From: Lachnospiraceae bacterium | GTDB taxonomy: Bacteria; Bacillota; Clostridia; Lachnospirales; Lachnospiraceae | DNA: 64,000 bases | Assembly (NCBI GenBank): GCA_029054245.1 | Contig: JAIDFQ010000043.1 | Coordinates: 248,001-312,000, forward strand | Direction of reading: 5' to 3' | Part shown: positions 1-8,751 of the stretch, piece by piece | Numbering within the stretch: position 1 is the first letter of the stretch | How the letters are laid out: each line of letters starts with the position of its first letter | Notes under the pieces: generated by a model | The model's input: only the letters and a program-made list of their open reading frames with translations | Database searches by the model: none | What the model was told of the DNA's origin: nothing | Program-made: the position numbers and the translations under genes

Positions 1-2772
1 AAAAATGAACTGCTGGATTATCCAAGATACAGTGATATCAGTCAATATACGCTGGATTCTTTCCCTTATATGACGCAGGAGTATGTAAATGCGGCAAAAG
101 CGGCTATGGGCGCTTATAATGATTATTTAAGCGACAACAAGAATGTGCCTACCCAGGATCAGCTTGACATCGTCAATTCTGCGCTGAATATCAATCTTCC
201 AGATGGTATAGAAGCGATTGCAGAGGGAATCTTCTCTGGTGTAGACAGAAATAATGAGCAGGCATATGAATACATTTATGGAAGCAGCAACACGCCGGGA
301 GGGACGGTTCCGGATCCATCAGCGTCCCAAGACCCGAATGCGTCGCCTGATCCTACAACTGCACCGGGAGGATTGGAAAGACGACCGCTTAAGGTAAATG
401 AAGATATCAACTCCATTACCATGCAGACAGTGGAAACGATAGACCCGTATACTTTTGCAGGCTGTACAAAACTCTCAGGAGTGTATATGTCTGGCGGGAA
501 CAAGGTTGATAACTATGCATTCAAGAACTGTACCAGCCTTGTGAATGTTGAAATTGCACCCAGTGTAGCAGAATTGGGATTAAGACCTTTTGCGGGATGC
601 GATAAGCTGCAGGAGGTTAAGTTTGGAGAAAGCACCAACTTTACATGTGAGAATCAGATTATTTTTGGTCTCACAGATGGAGCAAAGACCAAGATTGTAG
701 AATGTCTTGAGGCAAGAGGAGAGACCGTTGGAAGCCCGCAGATAGGACCAGAAGGGTTGGAAACCATCACGGAACTTGCAGAAGAAGCATTTAAAGACTG
801 CAATGGAATCGGAAGTGTAGATCTTACGTCCTCTTCGATTGGTTTAGTTCCTAGGGAAGCTTTTTCACGGACGGGGCGTATATACAGCGTAAAGCTCCCT
901 ACAACTACTAAGAGTATCAGAGATGGTGCATTTTGGAACAGTAATGTTTCTTATCTGGAAATTCCTTCAAGCGTTACATTTATTGAAAACGATGCATTTG
1001 CTAACGTGCTTGAGGAAAATGGAGAAATAAAGCTGGATGATAAGGGACGACCGGAGATTGACAATGTTAATGAAGGTCACAGACCCGTTACCTTCTATTG
1101 TACAGAAGGTAATGCGGCAGATGTTTATTCAGAGAATTACTATTATATTAATCCGACTTACTTCAAGCCGATTATTATGCATGAAGTGAGGTTCTGGAAT
1201 TACCCGAACTACCCGGATCGTACGCCGGTTCTCTATTATGAGACACAGGCGGCTGACGGTGAGGCGGCAGTTCCGCCTGAGGATCCTAAGGTAGAGGGAT
1301 ATGCATTCGTTGGATGGTCAGCCGATTATACAAATGTCGTCCGTGATATGGATTTATATGCTAATTATAGTGATCATGTATACACTGTAACATTTACTGA
1401 CAGTCGGACAGGTGAAGTGCTTGATATACAACAGGTAGGAGCGGGTAAGAGTGCAAAAGCCCCCGAACCGAAAGTGCATGAAGGATTCACCTTTGATAAG
1501 TGGTCCAGAGATTTTAGCAATGTAACGGAAGACATCATAGTTTCAGCACTGTATACGGATAATTCCGGCAGCGCAAGCAGACATAAAGTCGTATTTTACG
1601 ATAATGATGGAACGGTATTAGATACGCAGATGGTAGACCACGAGGATAAGGCGAGACCGCCGGTACCGCCTACAAAGGAAGGTTATACCTTTATTAGATG
1701 GATTCCTTCCGATTTCTCAAAGGTAGTCGAAGATATGAATATTGTTGCGTATTATGAACCGGGATCAGGTCCATTGCCATCCGGGCAGCCGCAGCCTTCC
1801 GGTCAGCCGGGAACGCAGCCTACAAGCAAGCCTAAGGGAAGCCCTGGACCTACAGCGACACCTACAGCAACGCCTTCAAATGAGGATAATGTAGTTAAAT
1901 ATACCGTATCCGTTTCAGGAGGAAGTGGAAGCGGAAGCTATCCGGCAGGCGCAATCGTAGCAATCAATGCTTACTATAGAGGAGAAGGTCAGGTATTCGA
2001 CAGATGGACGTCATCTACGGCGGGGGTAGGCTTTGCAAATCCCAATGCTTCATCAACGACCTTTACTATGCCGGCAGCAAATGTGGCGGTAACGGCAACC
2101 TATAAGACGGGCAGTGGAAGTACAGGAGCTTCAGGCTCTGGCGGAAGCGGAGGCGGAACGGGAAGCTCTGGCGGAAGCACGGGAAGCAGCAATAACGGTA
2201 CGATTGTGGAAGTGACAAAACCGGGAATCTCCAATACCAACCTAGCAGGTGCCACAGTGAGCGGCGCTACCGACAACTTTGTTGTCAAAGTGACAGAAGA
2301 CCAGATGGCAACGGATGCAGTAATTGCAGCGCTGCAGGCAAGGTATGGAGATATAAGCAGAATTCAATATCTGCCCATGGATATCAGCCTGTATGATTCT
2401 ACAGGAAGAATTAAAATAGCAGATACATCGGGAATTTCCGTAAATCTGACACTTCCATTGCCGGATGAACTGATTCAATATGCAGGTAACAACCGGGTAG
2501 CGGCAGTGGCAAATGGCGGACTGGAGGATTTGAACACCAGATTTACCACAGTGGGCGGCGTGCCTTGTGTAAACTTTACGGCTACGCATTTTTCACCCTA
2601 TGTAATTTATGTGGATACGGCAAATCTGACAGAGGCTACCATAGATGCGACACCGAAGACGGGTGACCCGATACATCCCAAGTGGTTTTTGGCGCTTGGT
2701 CTGGCATGTACTTCACTGATTCTCTTCTTTAAGAGGGATAAGAAGATGGTGCTAAATACTAGAAAAGCATAG
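1..2772 (+). CDS. BspA-like leucine-rich-repeat surface protein, 5' end outside window
   Basis: The frame is open from base 1 without a stop, so the ATG at 70 in the ORF track is internal and the gene starts upstream of the window. Counting from that ATG, LRR_5 (BspA-type) repeats with AFxxC-type cores run from about residue 105 to 340. Three InlB-B/Flg_new-type repeats follow (about 369-563, each ending in a GWS/KWS/RWI-like turn). Then come a Pro/Thr/Ser-rich linker with TATPTATPS, a beta repeat module (about 609-680), a Gly/Ser linker, a beta domain shared with the next gene (about 720-850), and a C-terminal anchor. The anchor has TPKTGD, the hydrophobic stretch HPKWFLALGLA and a Lys/Arg tail, as in sortase substrates; the motif is T-P-x-T-G rather than LPxTG. 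Likely a cell-wall-attached adhesin or binding protein; the ligand cannot be told. Confidence 0.85.
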   Translation, partial: KNELLDYPRYSDISQYTLDSFPYMTQEYVNAAKAAMGAYNDYLSDNKNVPTQDQLDIVNSALNINLPDGIEAIAEGIFSGVDRNNEQAYEYIYGSSNTPGGTVPDPSASQDPNASPDPTTAPGGLERRPLKVNEDINSITMQTVETIDPYTFAGCTKLSGVYMSGGNKVDNYAFKNCTSLVNVEIAPSVAELGLRPFAGCDKLQEVKFGESTNFTCENQIIFGLTDGAKTKIVECLEARGETVGSPQIGPEGLETITELAEEAFKDCNGIGSVDLTSSSIGLVPREAFSRTGRIYSVKLPTTTKSIRDGAFWNSNVSYLEIPSSVTFIENDAFANVLEENGEIKLDDKGRPEIDNVNEGHRPVTFYCTEGNAADVYSENYYYINPTYFKPIIMHEVRFWNYPNYPDRTPVLYYETQAADGEAAVPPEDPKVEGYAFVGWSADYTNVVRDMDLYANYSDHVYTVTFTDSRTGEVLDIQQVGAGKSAKAPEPKVHEGFTFDKWSRDFSNVTEDIIVSALYTDNSGSASRHKVVFYDNDGTVLDTQMVDHEDKARPPVPPTKEGYTFIRWIPSDFSKVVEDMNIVAYYEPGSGPLPSGQPQPSGQPGTQPTSKPKGSPGPTATPTATPSNEDNVVKYTVSVSGGSGSGSYPAGAIVAINAYYRGEGQVFDRWTSSTAGVGFANPNASSTTFTMPAANVAVTATYKTGSGSTGASGSGGSGGGTGSSGGSTGSSNNGTIVEVTKPGISNTNLAGATVSGATDNFVVKVTEDQMATDAVIAALQARYGDISRIQYLPMDISLYDSTGRIKIADTSGISVNLTLPLPDELIQYAGNNRVAAVANGGLEDLNTRFTTVGGVPCVNFTATHFSPYVIYVDTANLTEATIDATPKTGDPIHPKWFLALGLACTSLILFFKRDKKMVLNTRKA

Positions 2773-2780
2773 GAGTTCCT

Positions 2781-5525
2781 ATGAATAAGAAAATATTTAA
2801 ATCTCTGAGTGCGCTATTGCTTCTTACAGCAATAGCGGTCACTCAGGTGCCAGTATCAGATGTAGAAGCAGTAGCGGTTGCATCTGATTTTGAAATGGAT
2901 GGAGACAAATTAATGAAATATACAGGCACGGCGGAAGTCGTGTCTATTCCTGCAGGAGTGAAGGAAATCGGAGAAGAAGCATTTGCGGGAAATGATTATG
3001 TGATAAAGGTGACGGTGGAAGGGGAAGTGGAGTCCATCGGATACCGTGCCTTTGCGGACTGCGACAGTTTAAGGACGATCGTGGTGGGAGATGGGGTTGA
3101 GAAAATTGATACCGCGGCTTTCAGCAACGATAAGGAATTGGTGAATGTGACACTTGGCGCAAGCGTGAAAGCGTTAGGGACAGGTGTTTTTGCAGGAAGC
3201 AGTCAGTTGAAGGATTTGACGCTATCGGAGGATAATACCTACTTATTTTATTCTGATGGCATTTTGTACGATGACGAGATGACGAAAGTGTATGCACTGA
3301 TGCCAGCCCATGAAAAAGGTGCGTATACGCTGCCCAGCACGGTGAAAGAAATTACAGGCTATGCTTTCTGGGGGAATCCTTACCTTGAAAAGGTTCACTT
3401 AGGAAGCGGGATTTATGAAATACCGGCGTTCGCGTTCTCAAACTGTATCAATCTGAAAGAGGTGACTATTCCCTTGACTATAAGAGGAATTGGCGCCAAG
3501 GCGTTTGAAGACTGCGTAAATTTGACACAGGTCAAGCTGCCAGATTCTATGGCAAAAATAAGTGATTCGGCATTTGATGGTTGTCCAAGAGTAGAATTTG
3601 AGACAACACCGGGCACTTACAGTGCAGAATATGCAGCGGCGCGTAAGACTTCGGAGGTTGAGGAGATAGAGTATGAGGATGTGCAGGATGCACAGGTGGT
3701 AGAGCCGGAGGTTTCTCCTTCAGAAAGCGCGATATCCAGTACGCCTCCTGAAGGCAGTCCAACGCCTGAAACGGATGCTGTCAGCACGCCGGTTCCGCAG
3801 GCGCCGGTGCAGGAATATGAACCGGTAATAGAAATTGAAAATGATAAGAATCTGTTAGGTCAATCCAGCATCGTATCTGGAAGGGCAGTTATTTTTATTG
3901 ATAACAGGCAGCCGATTGTGTTCAGCGGTACGCAGGCAAGCAGCAGAATCGATTTGTCAGATTTTGCAGCGCCTCCAGAAAACAGCGGTGAGATACAAGA
4001 ACCGACGGAAAAAATGGGGAATCTGCTGGCGGACAATGCGCAGAAAGGAAAAGATTTTCCTAAATATACCATTGTAGATGATAAGAAAATCGCTTCACAG
4101 GCTTTTTATCAAAATAGTGGACTTACAGAATATGAAATAGAGGACGGTATCACACAAATCGGCGAATTTTCGTTTGCAAGATCGGGGCTTACCTCAGTTA
4201 AGATTCCCGAAGGCGTGACAAAAATAGAGTACGGCGCATTTTATCATTGCGATAATTTGACGGAAGTTTCCATTCCCGATTCAGTGACAGAGATTGAGCC
4301 GTATGCGTTTGCGGATACGCCGTGGATTGCGGATACCAATACCCAGGATGCGCCTTTTCTGATAGCGGGAGATGGGATTTTGATTGCCTATTCAGGATCG
4401 GATAGTGTGGTGAATATTCCAAATGGCGTAAAGCAGATTGGTTCCGGCGCTTTTAAAGAACATATGGGTATTACGGCAGTAAATATTCCCGATACAGTAC
4501 AGGTGATTGGGGAAGAAGCATTTATGAACTGCCGGAATTTAAAGACGGTAAATGGAGGAAATCATTTGACCAGGATAGATGACAGGGCGTTTATGAACTG
4601 TCCATTGTCTAAGGTCGTGATACCGGCATCCGTTAAGGAGATTGGCTTAGGGGCGTATGCATTGATAAATGGAACGGATACGGTGGTCTTTGAGGGAAAG
4701 GAGCTGCCAAGACTTTCGATGGGAAAGGTGGCAGGACGGCTTGCAAATCAGGATTACCGGACATACGCTTTTAATCATATCAGGAGTGCAGTGATTCCTG
4801 ACGGAGTAGAAAATCTTGACGGCACTGTACTTGAAACGGGAACGTATGGATTTAATGGTATTATTTATAATGAGTCCGGTATTCAGATAGCAGATAACAG
4901 GGCAGGCGTAAGTGTCGCCAAGGGAAGCGGAGTTGTGATGCGCATCAATAGTCAGAAGATTCCCGAGAGCGAAAATGCTGCGGCGTCTATTTCCGGTGAT
5001 AATGACACTTACATCCTTAAAGTATCCGATTCAGATCAGGCGGCAGAGAAGATTTCGGCAGCATATGGAGAACTTTATGGAGGAAAAACGCCTTCGGGAT
5101 TGAGCGCCTATGAGATATGCCTTTATGATGCATCGGGAAGCATACCCATCACCAGGCTTGGAAAACAGGATATCAATGTATCATTTAAGATGCCTGAGGG
5201 GCTTTTGGCGGATAACCTGCATGTCGTCACATTGGATCAGGATGGACAATTGGAGGCGGTGGAACATCGGATTGTTTCTATGGAGGATGGCGATTATATT
5301 CAGCTTACTACCAGCCATTTTTCACCATTTGGCATTTATCAGTATACGGATGCGAATGGGCAAGCGTCAGCAGGTACAGCAATGAATAGCAGATCAAGTA
5401 AAAAGGACGATACACCAGATACGGGAGATTTCCTCCATCCCAAGTGGTTTCTGGCTTTAGGACTTTTGGCTGGTTCTGTAGCTTTATTTTTCTATAAAGG
5501 AAAGAACAAAAAAGGATTTAATTAA
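2781..5525 (+). CDS. BspA-like leucine-rich-repeat surface protein with sorting signal
   Basis: This 914-residue protein has a Sec signal peptide (Lys-rich start, hydrophobic SALLLLTAIAVT, processing expected before about residue 35). Two blocks of BspA-type LRR_5 repeats lie at about residues 40-275 and 430-680, with motifs such as AFxxCxxL and IPDSV. A Pro/Glu-rich linker separates them. A beta domain at about 730-855 is recognisably like that of the preceding protein (SLYD/CLYD and TxHFSP cores). The end is TPDTGD, HPKWFLALGLL and a Lys-rich tail, a sortase-type anchor. The gene starts 8 bases after the upstream paralogue with AGGAG five bases before the ATG, so the two are co-transcribed. 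A strong terminator follows. Known BspA family members bind host or matrix proteins; the target here is unknown. Confidence 0.88.
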   Translation: MNKKIFKSLSALLLLTAIAVTQVPVSDVEAVAVASDFEMDGDKLMKYTGTAEVVSIPAGVKEIGEEAFAGNDYVIKVTVEGEVESIGYRAFADCDSLRTIVVGDGVEKIDTAAFSNDKELVNVTLGASVKALGTGVFAGSSQLKDLTLSEDNTYLFYSDGILYDDEMTKVYALMPAHEKGAYTLPSTVKEITGYAFWGNPYLEKVHLGSGIYEIPAFAFSNCINLKEVTIPLTIRGIGAKAFEDCVNLTQVKLPDSMAKISDSAFDGCPRVEFETTPGTYSAEYAAARKTSEVEEIEYEDVQDAQVVEPEVSPSESAISSTPPEGSPTPETDAVSTPVPQAPVQEYEPVIEIENDKNLLGQSSIVSGRAVIFIDNRQPIVFSGTQASSRIDLSDFAAPPENSGEIQEPTEKMGNLLADNAQKGKDFPKYTIVDDKKIASQAFYQNSGLTEYEIEDGITQIGEFSFARSGLTSVKIPEGVTKIEYGAFYHCDNLTEVSIPDSVTEIEPYAFADTPWIADTNTQDAPFLIAGDGILIAYSGSDSVVNIPNGVKQIGSGAFKEHMGITAVNIPDTVQVIGEEAFMNCRNLKTVNGGNHLTRIDDRAFMNCPLSKVVIPASVKEIGLGAYALINGTDTVVFEGKELPRLSMGKVAGRLANQDYRTYAFNHIRSAVIPDGVENLDGTVLETGTYGFNGIIYNESGIQIADNRAGVSVAKGSGVVMRINSQKIPESENAAASISGDNDTYILKVSDSDQAAEKISAAYGELYGGKTPSGLSAYEICLYDASGSIPITRLGKQDINVSFKMPEGLLADNLHVVTLDQDGQLEAVEHRIVSMEDGDYIQLTTSHFSPFGIYQYTDANGQASAGTAMNSRSSKKDDTPDTGDFLHPKWFLALGLLAGSVALFFYKGKNKKGFN

Positions 5526-5540
5526 ATAAATGAACTGTTC

Positions 5541-5583
5541 AAAACTCCCGGCATATCATAATTAAAAAAGCCGGGAGTTTTTT
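5541..5583 (+). terminator. Rho-independent terminator of the LRR genes, overlapping the next gene's ribosome binding site
   Basis: A perfect 12-bp inverted repeat (AAAACTCCCGGC, 17-base loop, GCCGGGAGTTTT) is followed by a T run ending at 5583. The 3' arm contains GGGAG at 5573-5577, six bases before the ATG of the subtilase, so terminator and ribosome binding site share bases. Confidence 0.85.
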
Positions 5584-6495
5584 ATGCTTCGGGTAAGGCA
5601 GCAAGTAGGATGCAGTGATGAACTGGTTTATTCCTGCGGAAATAAAGGGATAACCATAGCGATGCTGGATACAGGGATAGCAGTTCATCCTGATTTTCAT
5701 AATAGGATTGTAGATTTCAAAGACTTTGTAAATGAGAAAAGAGCGCTTTATGATGACAGTGGCCATGGAACGCATGTGGCAGGCTGTCTGTGTGGAAGCG
5801 GGCAGATTTCAAAAGGGCAGTATAGAGGAATTGCACCGCACAGCAGAATCGTAGTGGGAAAAGTACTGGATTATCTTGGGGATGGCAATATTGAGACCAT
5901 GGTAAGAGGAATAGAGTGGGTGCTTGAAAAGCAGCGGGCATATGATATCCGCATATTGAATATATCAATTGGGATGGGTGAGGATACAGAAAAGGGAAGG
6001 ATGGAAAAGCTGGTAGGGTTGGTAGATGAAGCTTGGGACCGGGGAATCGTGGTGGTATGCGCTGCAGGGAATATGGGACCTAAGCCTATGACAATCTCAC
6101 CCTTAGGGGCAAGAAGAAAGGTAATTACCGTAGGATGTCATGAGGGTGGTTACTTTGGTAATAGGGAGCATCTATGTGAAAATTATTCCAGCCGCGGTCC
6201 AAGCCCTTATGCAATTAAGAAGCCGGATGTGGTAGCGCCGGGAACGGACATTGTATCATGCAATGCCGGAATTGAAAAAAGAGGGCGTTATTATAGAAAT
6301 GCTTATATAAAAAAGAGCGGCACTTCCATGGCAACGCCTGTTGTTTCGGGGGGAATCGCGCTTCTTTTACAGAAGTACCCTTTTTATACCAATGAACAGG
6401 CAAAGCAGAAGCTTCTTTATACATCCAGAGATTTAAAGGAACCATGGAGCAAGCAGGGGTGGGGGATGATACAAATTGACAGGCTGTTGAAATAA
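5584..6495 (+). CDS. Subtilisin-like serine peptidase (S8), no signal peptide
   Basis: The catalytic triad is intact: Asp29 in MLDTG, His61 in SGHGTHVAG and Ser248 in SGTSMATP, with the oxyanion Asn at about 163 in AAGN. At 303 residues with no signal sequence and no long propeptide, it resembles intracellular subtilisins or compact Clostridia subtilases rather than secreted pro-subtilisins. The start codon follows directly on the T tract of the upstream terminator, and its only ribosome binding site (GGGAG) is in that hairpin. Translation may therefore depend on read-through or on a transcript starting inside the hairpin region. An alternative internal start (ATG at codon 27) would remove sequence just before the catalytic Asp and is unlikely. 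Substrate unknown. Confidence 0.9.
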   Translation: MLRVRQQVGCSDELVYSCGNKGITIAMLDTGIAVHPDFHNRIVDFKDFVNEKRALYDDSGHGTHVAGCLCGSGQISKGQYRGIAPHSRIVVGKVLDYLGDGNIETMVRGIEWVLEKQRAYDIRILNISIGMGEDTEKGRMEKLVGLVDEAWDRGIVVVCAAGNMGPKPMTISPLGARRKVITVGCHEGGYFGNREHLCENYSSRGPSPYAIKKPDVVAPGTDIVSCNAGIEKRGRYYRNAYIKKSGTSMATPVVSGGIALLLQKYPFYTNEQAKQKLLYTSRDLKEPWSKQGWGMIQIDRLLK

Positions 6496-6499
6496 GGCA

Positions 6500-6528
6500 T
6501 TGACAGAAGATGATGGATTGTATACAAT
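6500..6528 (+). promoter_or_regulatory. Sigma-A promoter of the citrate synthase-gntR-icd operon
   Basis: TTGACA at 6500-6505, a 17-base spacer and TACAAT at 6523-6528. The TTG of the -35 box is the start codon assigned to the downstream ORF in the ORF track, so that start cannot be right; the real start is the ATG at 6578. Confidence 0.75.
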
Positions 6529-6577
6529 GATACATGGATTAAAAAAGATAATTTATTTAAAGAAGGGGGAGAGCAAG

Positions 6578-7987
6578 ATGGCTGAGAACAATCCTTTTTT
6601 AGACCGTCCGGTATCACTTAATACAAAGAACAACTTGTTGGAAATTGAGGAGCATATGTATATTCTGGACGATGTGGAAAAACCCAATGTATTCAGAAAT
6701 ATGTTTCCCTATTCAGAAGTGCCTAAGATTCCTTTTAATGACAGGATAGTGCCACACAATATGCCTAAGGATATCTGGATCACAGATACTACATTCCGTG
6801 ACGGACAGCAGTCCAGGGCGCCCTACACCACAGAACAGATCGTGACAATTTATGATTATCTTCATCGACTTGGCGGTCCCAATGGTATGATTCGCGCCAG
6901 TGAGTTTTTCCTTTACAGTAAAAAAGACAGGGACGCCGTATACCAATGTATGGAGCGTGGATATGCATTCCCAGAGGTGACCAGCTGGATCCGTGCCAGC
7001 AAGGAGGACTTTAAGCTGGTAAAAGAAATCGGGATGAAGGAAACGGGAATTCTGGTAAGCTGTTCGGACTATCATATTTTCCTGAAACTGAAGATGACAA
7101 GAAAACAGGCGATGGAGCATTACTTAAGTGTTGTAAGAGAGTGTCTTGAGGAGGGCATCAGTGTCAGATGCCATCTTGAGGATATTACAAGGGCAGATAT
7201 TTATGGCTATGTGGTTCCTTTTTGCCTGGAGCTTATGAAACTGATGGAAGAGTATAAGATTCCAATTAAGGTACGTGCCTGCGATACTATGGGATATGGT
7301 GTGAATTATTCTGGCGCAGTTATTCCAAGAAGCGTCCAGGGAATCATTTATGCACTTCATACCCATGCAGGCGTGCCCCAGGAATTGTTAGAGTGGCATG
7401 GGCATAATGATTTTTATAAAGCAGTCGTCAATTCCACCACAGCGTGGCTGTATGGATGTGCCGGTGTCAATACTTCTCTATTTGGTATCGGTGAGAGGAC
7501 CGGAAATACGCCTCTGGAGGCTATGGTTTTTGAATATGCGCAGCTGAAAGGCGGATTAAACGGTATGGATACCACGGTGATCACAGAACTTGCCGAATAC
7601 TATGAGAAGGAGATCGGTTATTGTGTTCCTGACAGGACGCCTTTTGTGGGAAAGAATTTTAACGTGACAAGGGCGGGCATCCATGCGGATGGTCTTTTAA
7701 AGAATGAAGAAATTTATAATATATTCGATACAGATAAGTTCTTGAACAGACCGGTGCTCTGTGCAGTGTCGAATACATCAGGTCTTGCAGGAATCGCCCA
7801 TTGGATCAACACCTATTATCGTTTAGATGCAAAGGATCAGCTTGATAAGTCCAATCCGCTGGTGACAGAGATTAAAAAGTGGGTGGACAGGCAGTATGAG
7901 GATGGTCGTGTGACTGTCATGACAGATGAAGAGTTGACAGAGCAGATTGCTGTTGTCAGTAAAGAACTTGGCATGACCATCGGCTAA
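6578..7987 (+). CDS. Likely Re-type citrate synthase (homocitrate/isopropylmalate synthase family)
   Basis: The 469-residue protein is a DRE-TIM metallolyase of the HMGL-like family. It has DTTFRDGQQS near the N terminus, the metal-ligand HGHND motif, and GIGERTGNTPLE. Family members condense acetyl-CoA with a 2-oxo acid. Its length and its operon with NADP isocitrate dehydrogenase, rather than leuCD or lysine genes, point to Re-citrate synthase as known from Clostridium kluyveri. That would supply citrate for 2-oxoglutarate and glutamate. No Si-type citrate synthase or aconitase is visible in the window. I chose the ATG at 6578, with AAGGGGGAG upstream, over the TTG at 6500, which is part of the promoter. 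Homocitrate or citramalate synthase remain possible; assignment to the family is certain, the substrate is inferred. Confidence 0.75.
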   Translation: MAENNPFLDRPVSLNTKNNLLEIEEHMYILDDVEKPNVFRNMFPYSEVPKIPFNDRIVPHNMPKDIWITDTTFRDGQQSRAPYTTEQIVTIYDYLHRLGGPNGMIRASEFFLYSKKDRDAVYQCMERGYAFPEVTSWIRASKEDFKLVKEIGMKETGILVSCSDYHIFLKLKMTRKQAMEHYLSVVRECLEEGISVRCHLEDITRADIYGYVVPFCLELMKLMEEYKIPIKVRACDTMGYGVNYSGAVIPRSVQGIIYALHTHAGVPQELLEWHGHNDFYKAVVNSTTAWLYGCAGVNTSLFGIGERTGNTPLEAMVFEYAQLKGGLNGMDTTVITELAEYYEKEIGYCVPDRTPFVGKNFNVTRAGIHADGLLKNEEIYNIFDTDKFLNRPVLCAVSNTSGLAGIAHWINTYYRLDAKDQLDKSNPLVTEIKKWVDRQYEDGRVTVMTDEELTEQIAVVSKELGMTIG

Positions 7988-8012
7988 AAAAGGAAAGGTA
8001 AGCGGATTAGCA

Positions 8013-8735
8013 ATGAGCAGTTATGATTTAAAGCAGGAAGTAACCGATAAATATTCCTTAAGGGGAAGAGTGTTTCATAAATTGCGGGAGGATATTTTAA
8101 ACGGCAAATACAAGGAAAATGAAGAACTTCGGGAAGTTGCTATTGGCGAGGAACTTGGAGTGAGCCGCACGCCGGTCAGGGAGGCATTCCGTCAGCTGGA
8201 ACTGGAAGGGCTGATTCAGATTGTGCCGAATAAGGGCGCTTATGTGACTGGAATCACAGCAAAGGATGTAAAGGATATTTATATGATTCGTTCTTCGCTG
8301 GAGGGAATGTGCGCGCGTTTAGCAACGCAGCATATTACACCGGAGCAGTTGGAGGAGTTGGAAGAAAATGTATATATTGCCAGTTTTCATGCTTCCAAAG
8401 GGCATATGGAGCAGATGACGGAGCTGGATAACCGATTTCATCATATTTTGTATGAGGCATGTGATTCCAAAATGCTGCAGAATCTGCTGCAGGATTTTCA
8501 TCAGTATGTAATCAGAATCCGCAAGAAGACGCTGTCTACGAGAGAGCGGGGAATCGCGTCTAACGAGGAGCACAGGCAGATTATGGAGGCAATCAAGGCG
8601 GGAAAACCGGAAGAAGCAGAGAGATTAGCCACTTGCCATATGAACAACGCCTATGATAATATGGTTAATAATGGTCTGTATGAACTGTTTGATGGGGAGG
8701 ACACAAAAGTGAATGGACCAAAAGGAAATGAATAA
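8013..8735 (+). CDS. GntR-family regulator, FadR/FCD subfamily
   Basis: This 240-residue protein has an N-terminal winged helix (about residues 17-85) containing the GntR signature [17 protein letters not shown] helical FCD ligand-binding domain follows (about 90-225), with the Asp/His positions (DNRFHHILY and later HRQI and CHM) that bind a metal and organic acid in this subfamily. It sits between the citrate synthase-like gene and icd, 25 bases after the former and 16 before the latter. It probably senses a carboxylate or central metabolite and controls its own operon. No palindromic operator could be confidently assigned at the 6500 promoter. Confidence 0.88.
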   Translation: MSSYDLKQEVTDKYSLRGRVFHKLREDILNGKYKENEELREVAIGEELGVSRTPVREAFRQLELEGLIQIVPNKGAYVTGITAKDVKDIYMIRSSLEGMCARLATQHITPEQLEELEENVYIASFHASKGHMEQMTELDNRFHHILYEACDSKMLQNLLQDFHQYVIRIRKKTLSTRERGIASNEEHRQIMEAIKAGKPEEAERLATCHMNNAYDNMVNNGLYELFDGEDTKVNGPKGNE

Positions 8736-8751
8736 AGGAATGGAGGAAAAG

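Noticed and set aside
2098-2200. Gly/Ser-coding repeat stretch considered as a tandem repeat locus
   Set aside because: It is an irregular Gly/Ser linker in the LRR protein, without a fixed repeat unit.
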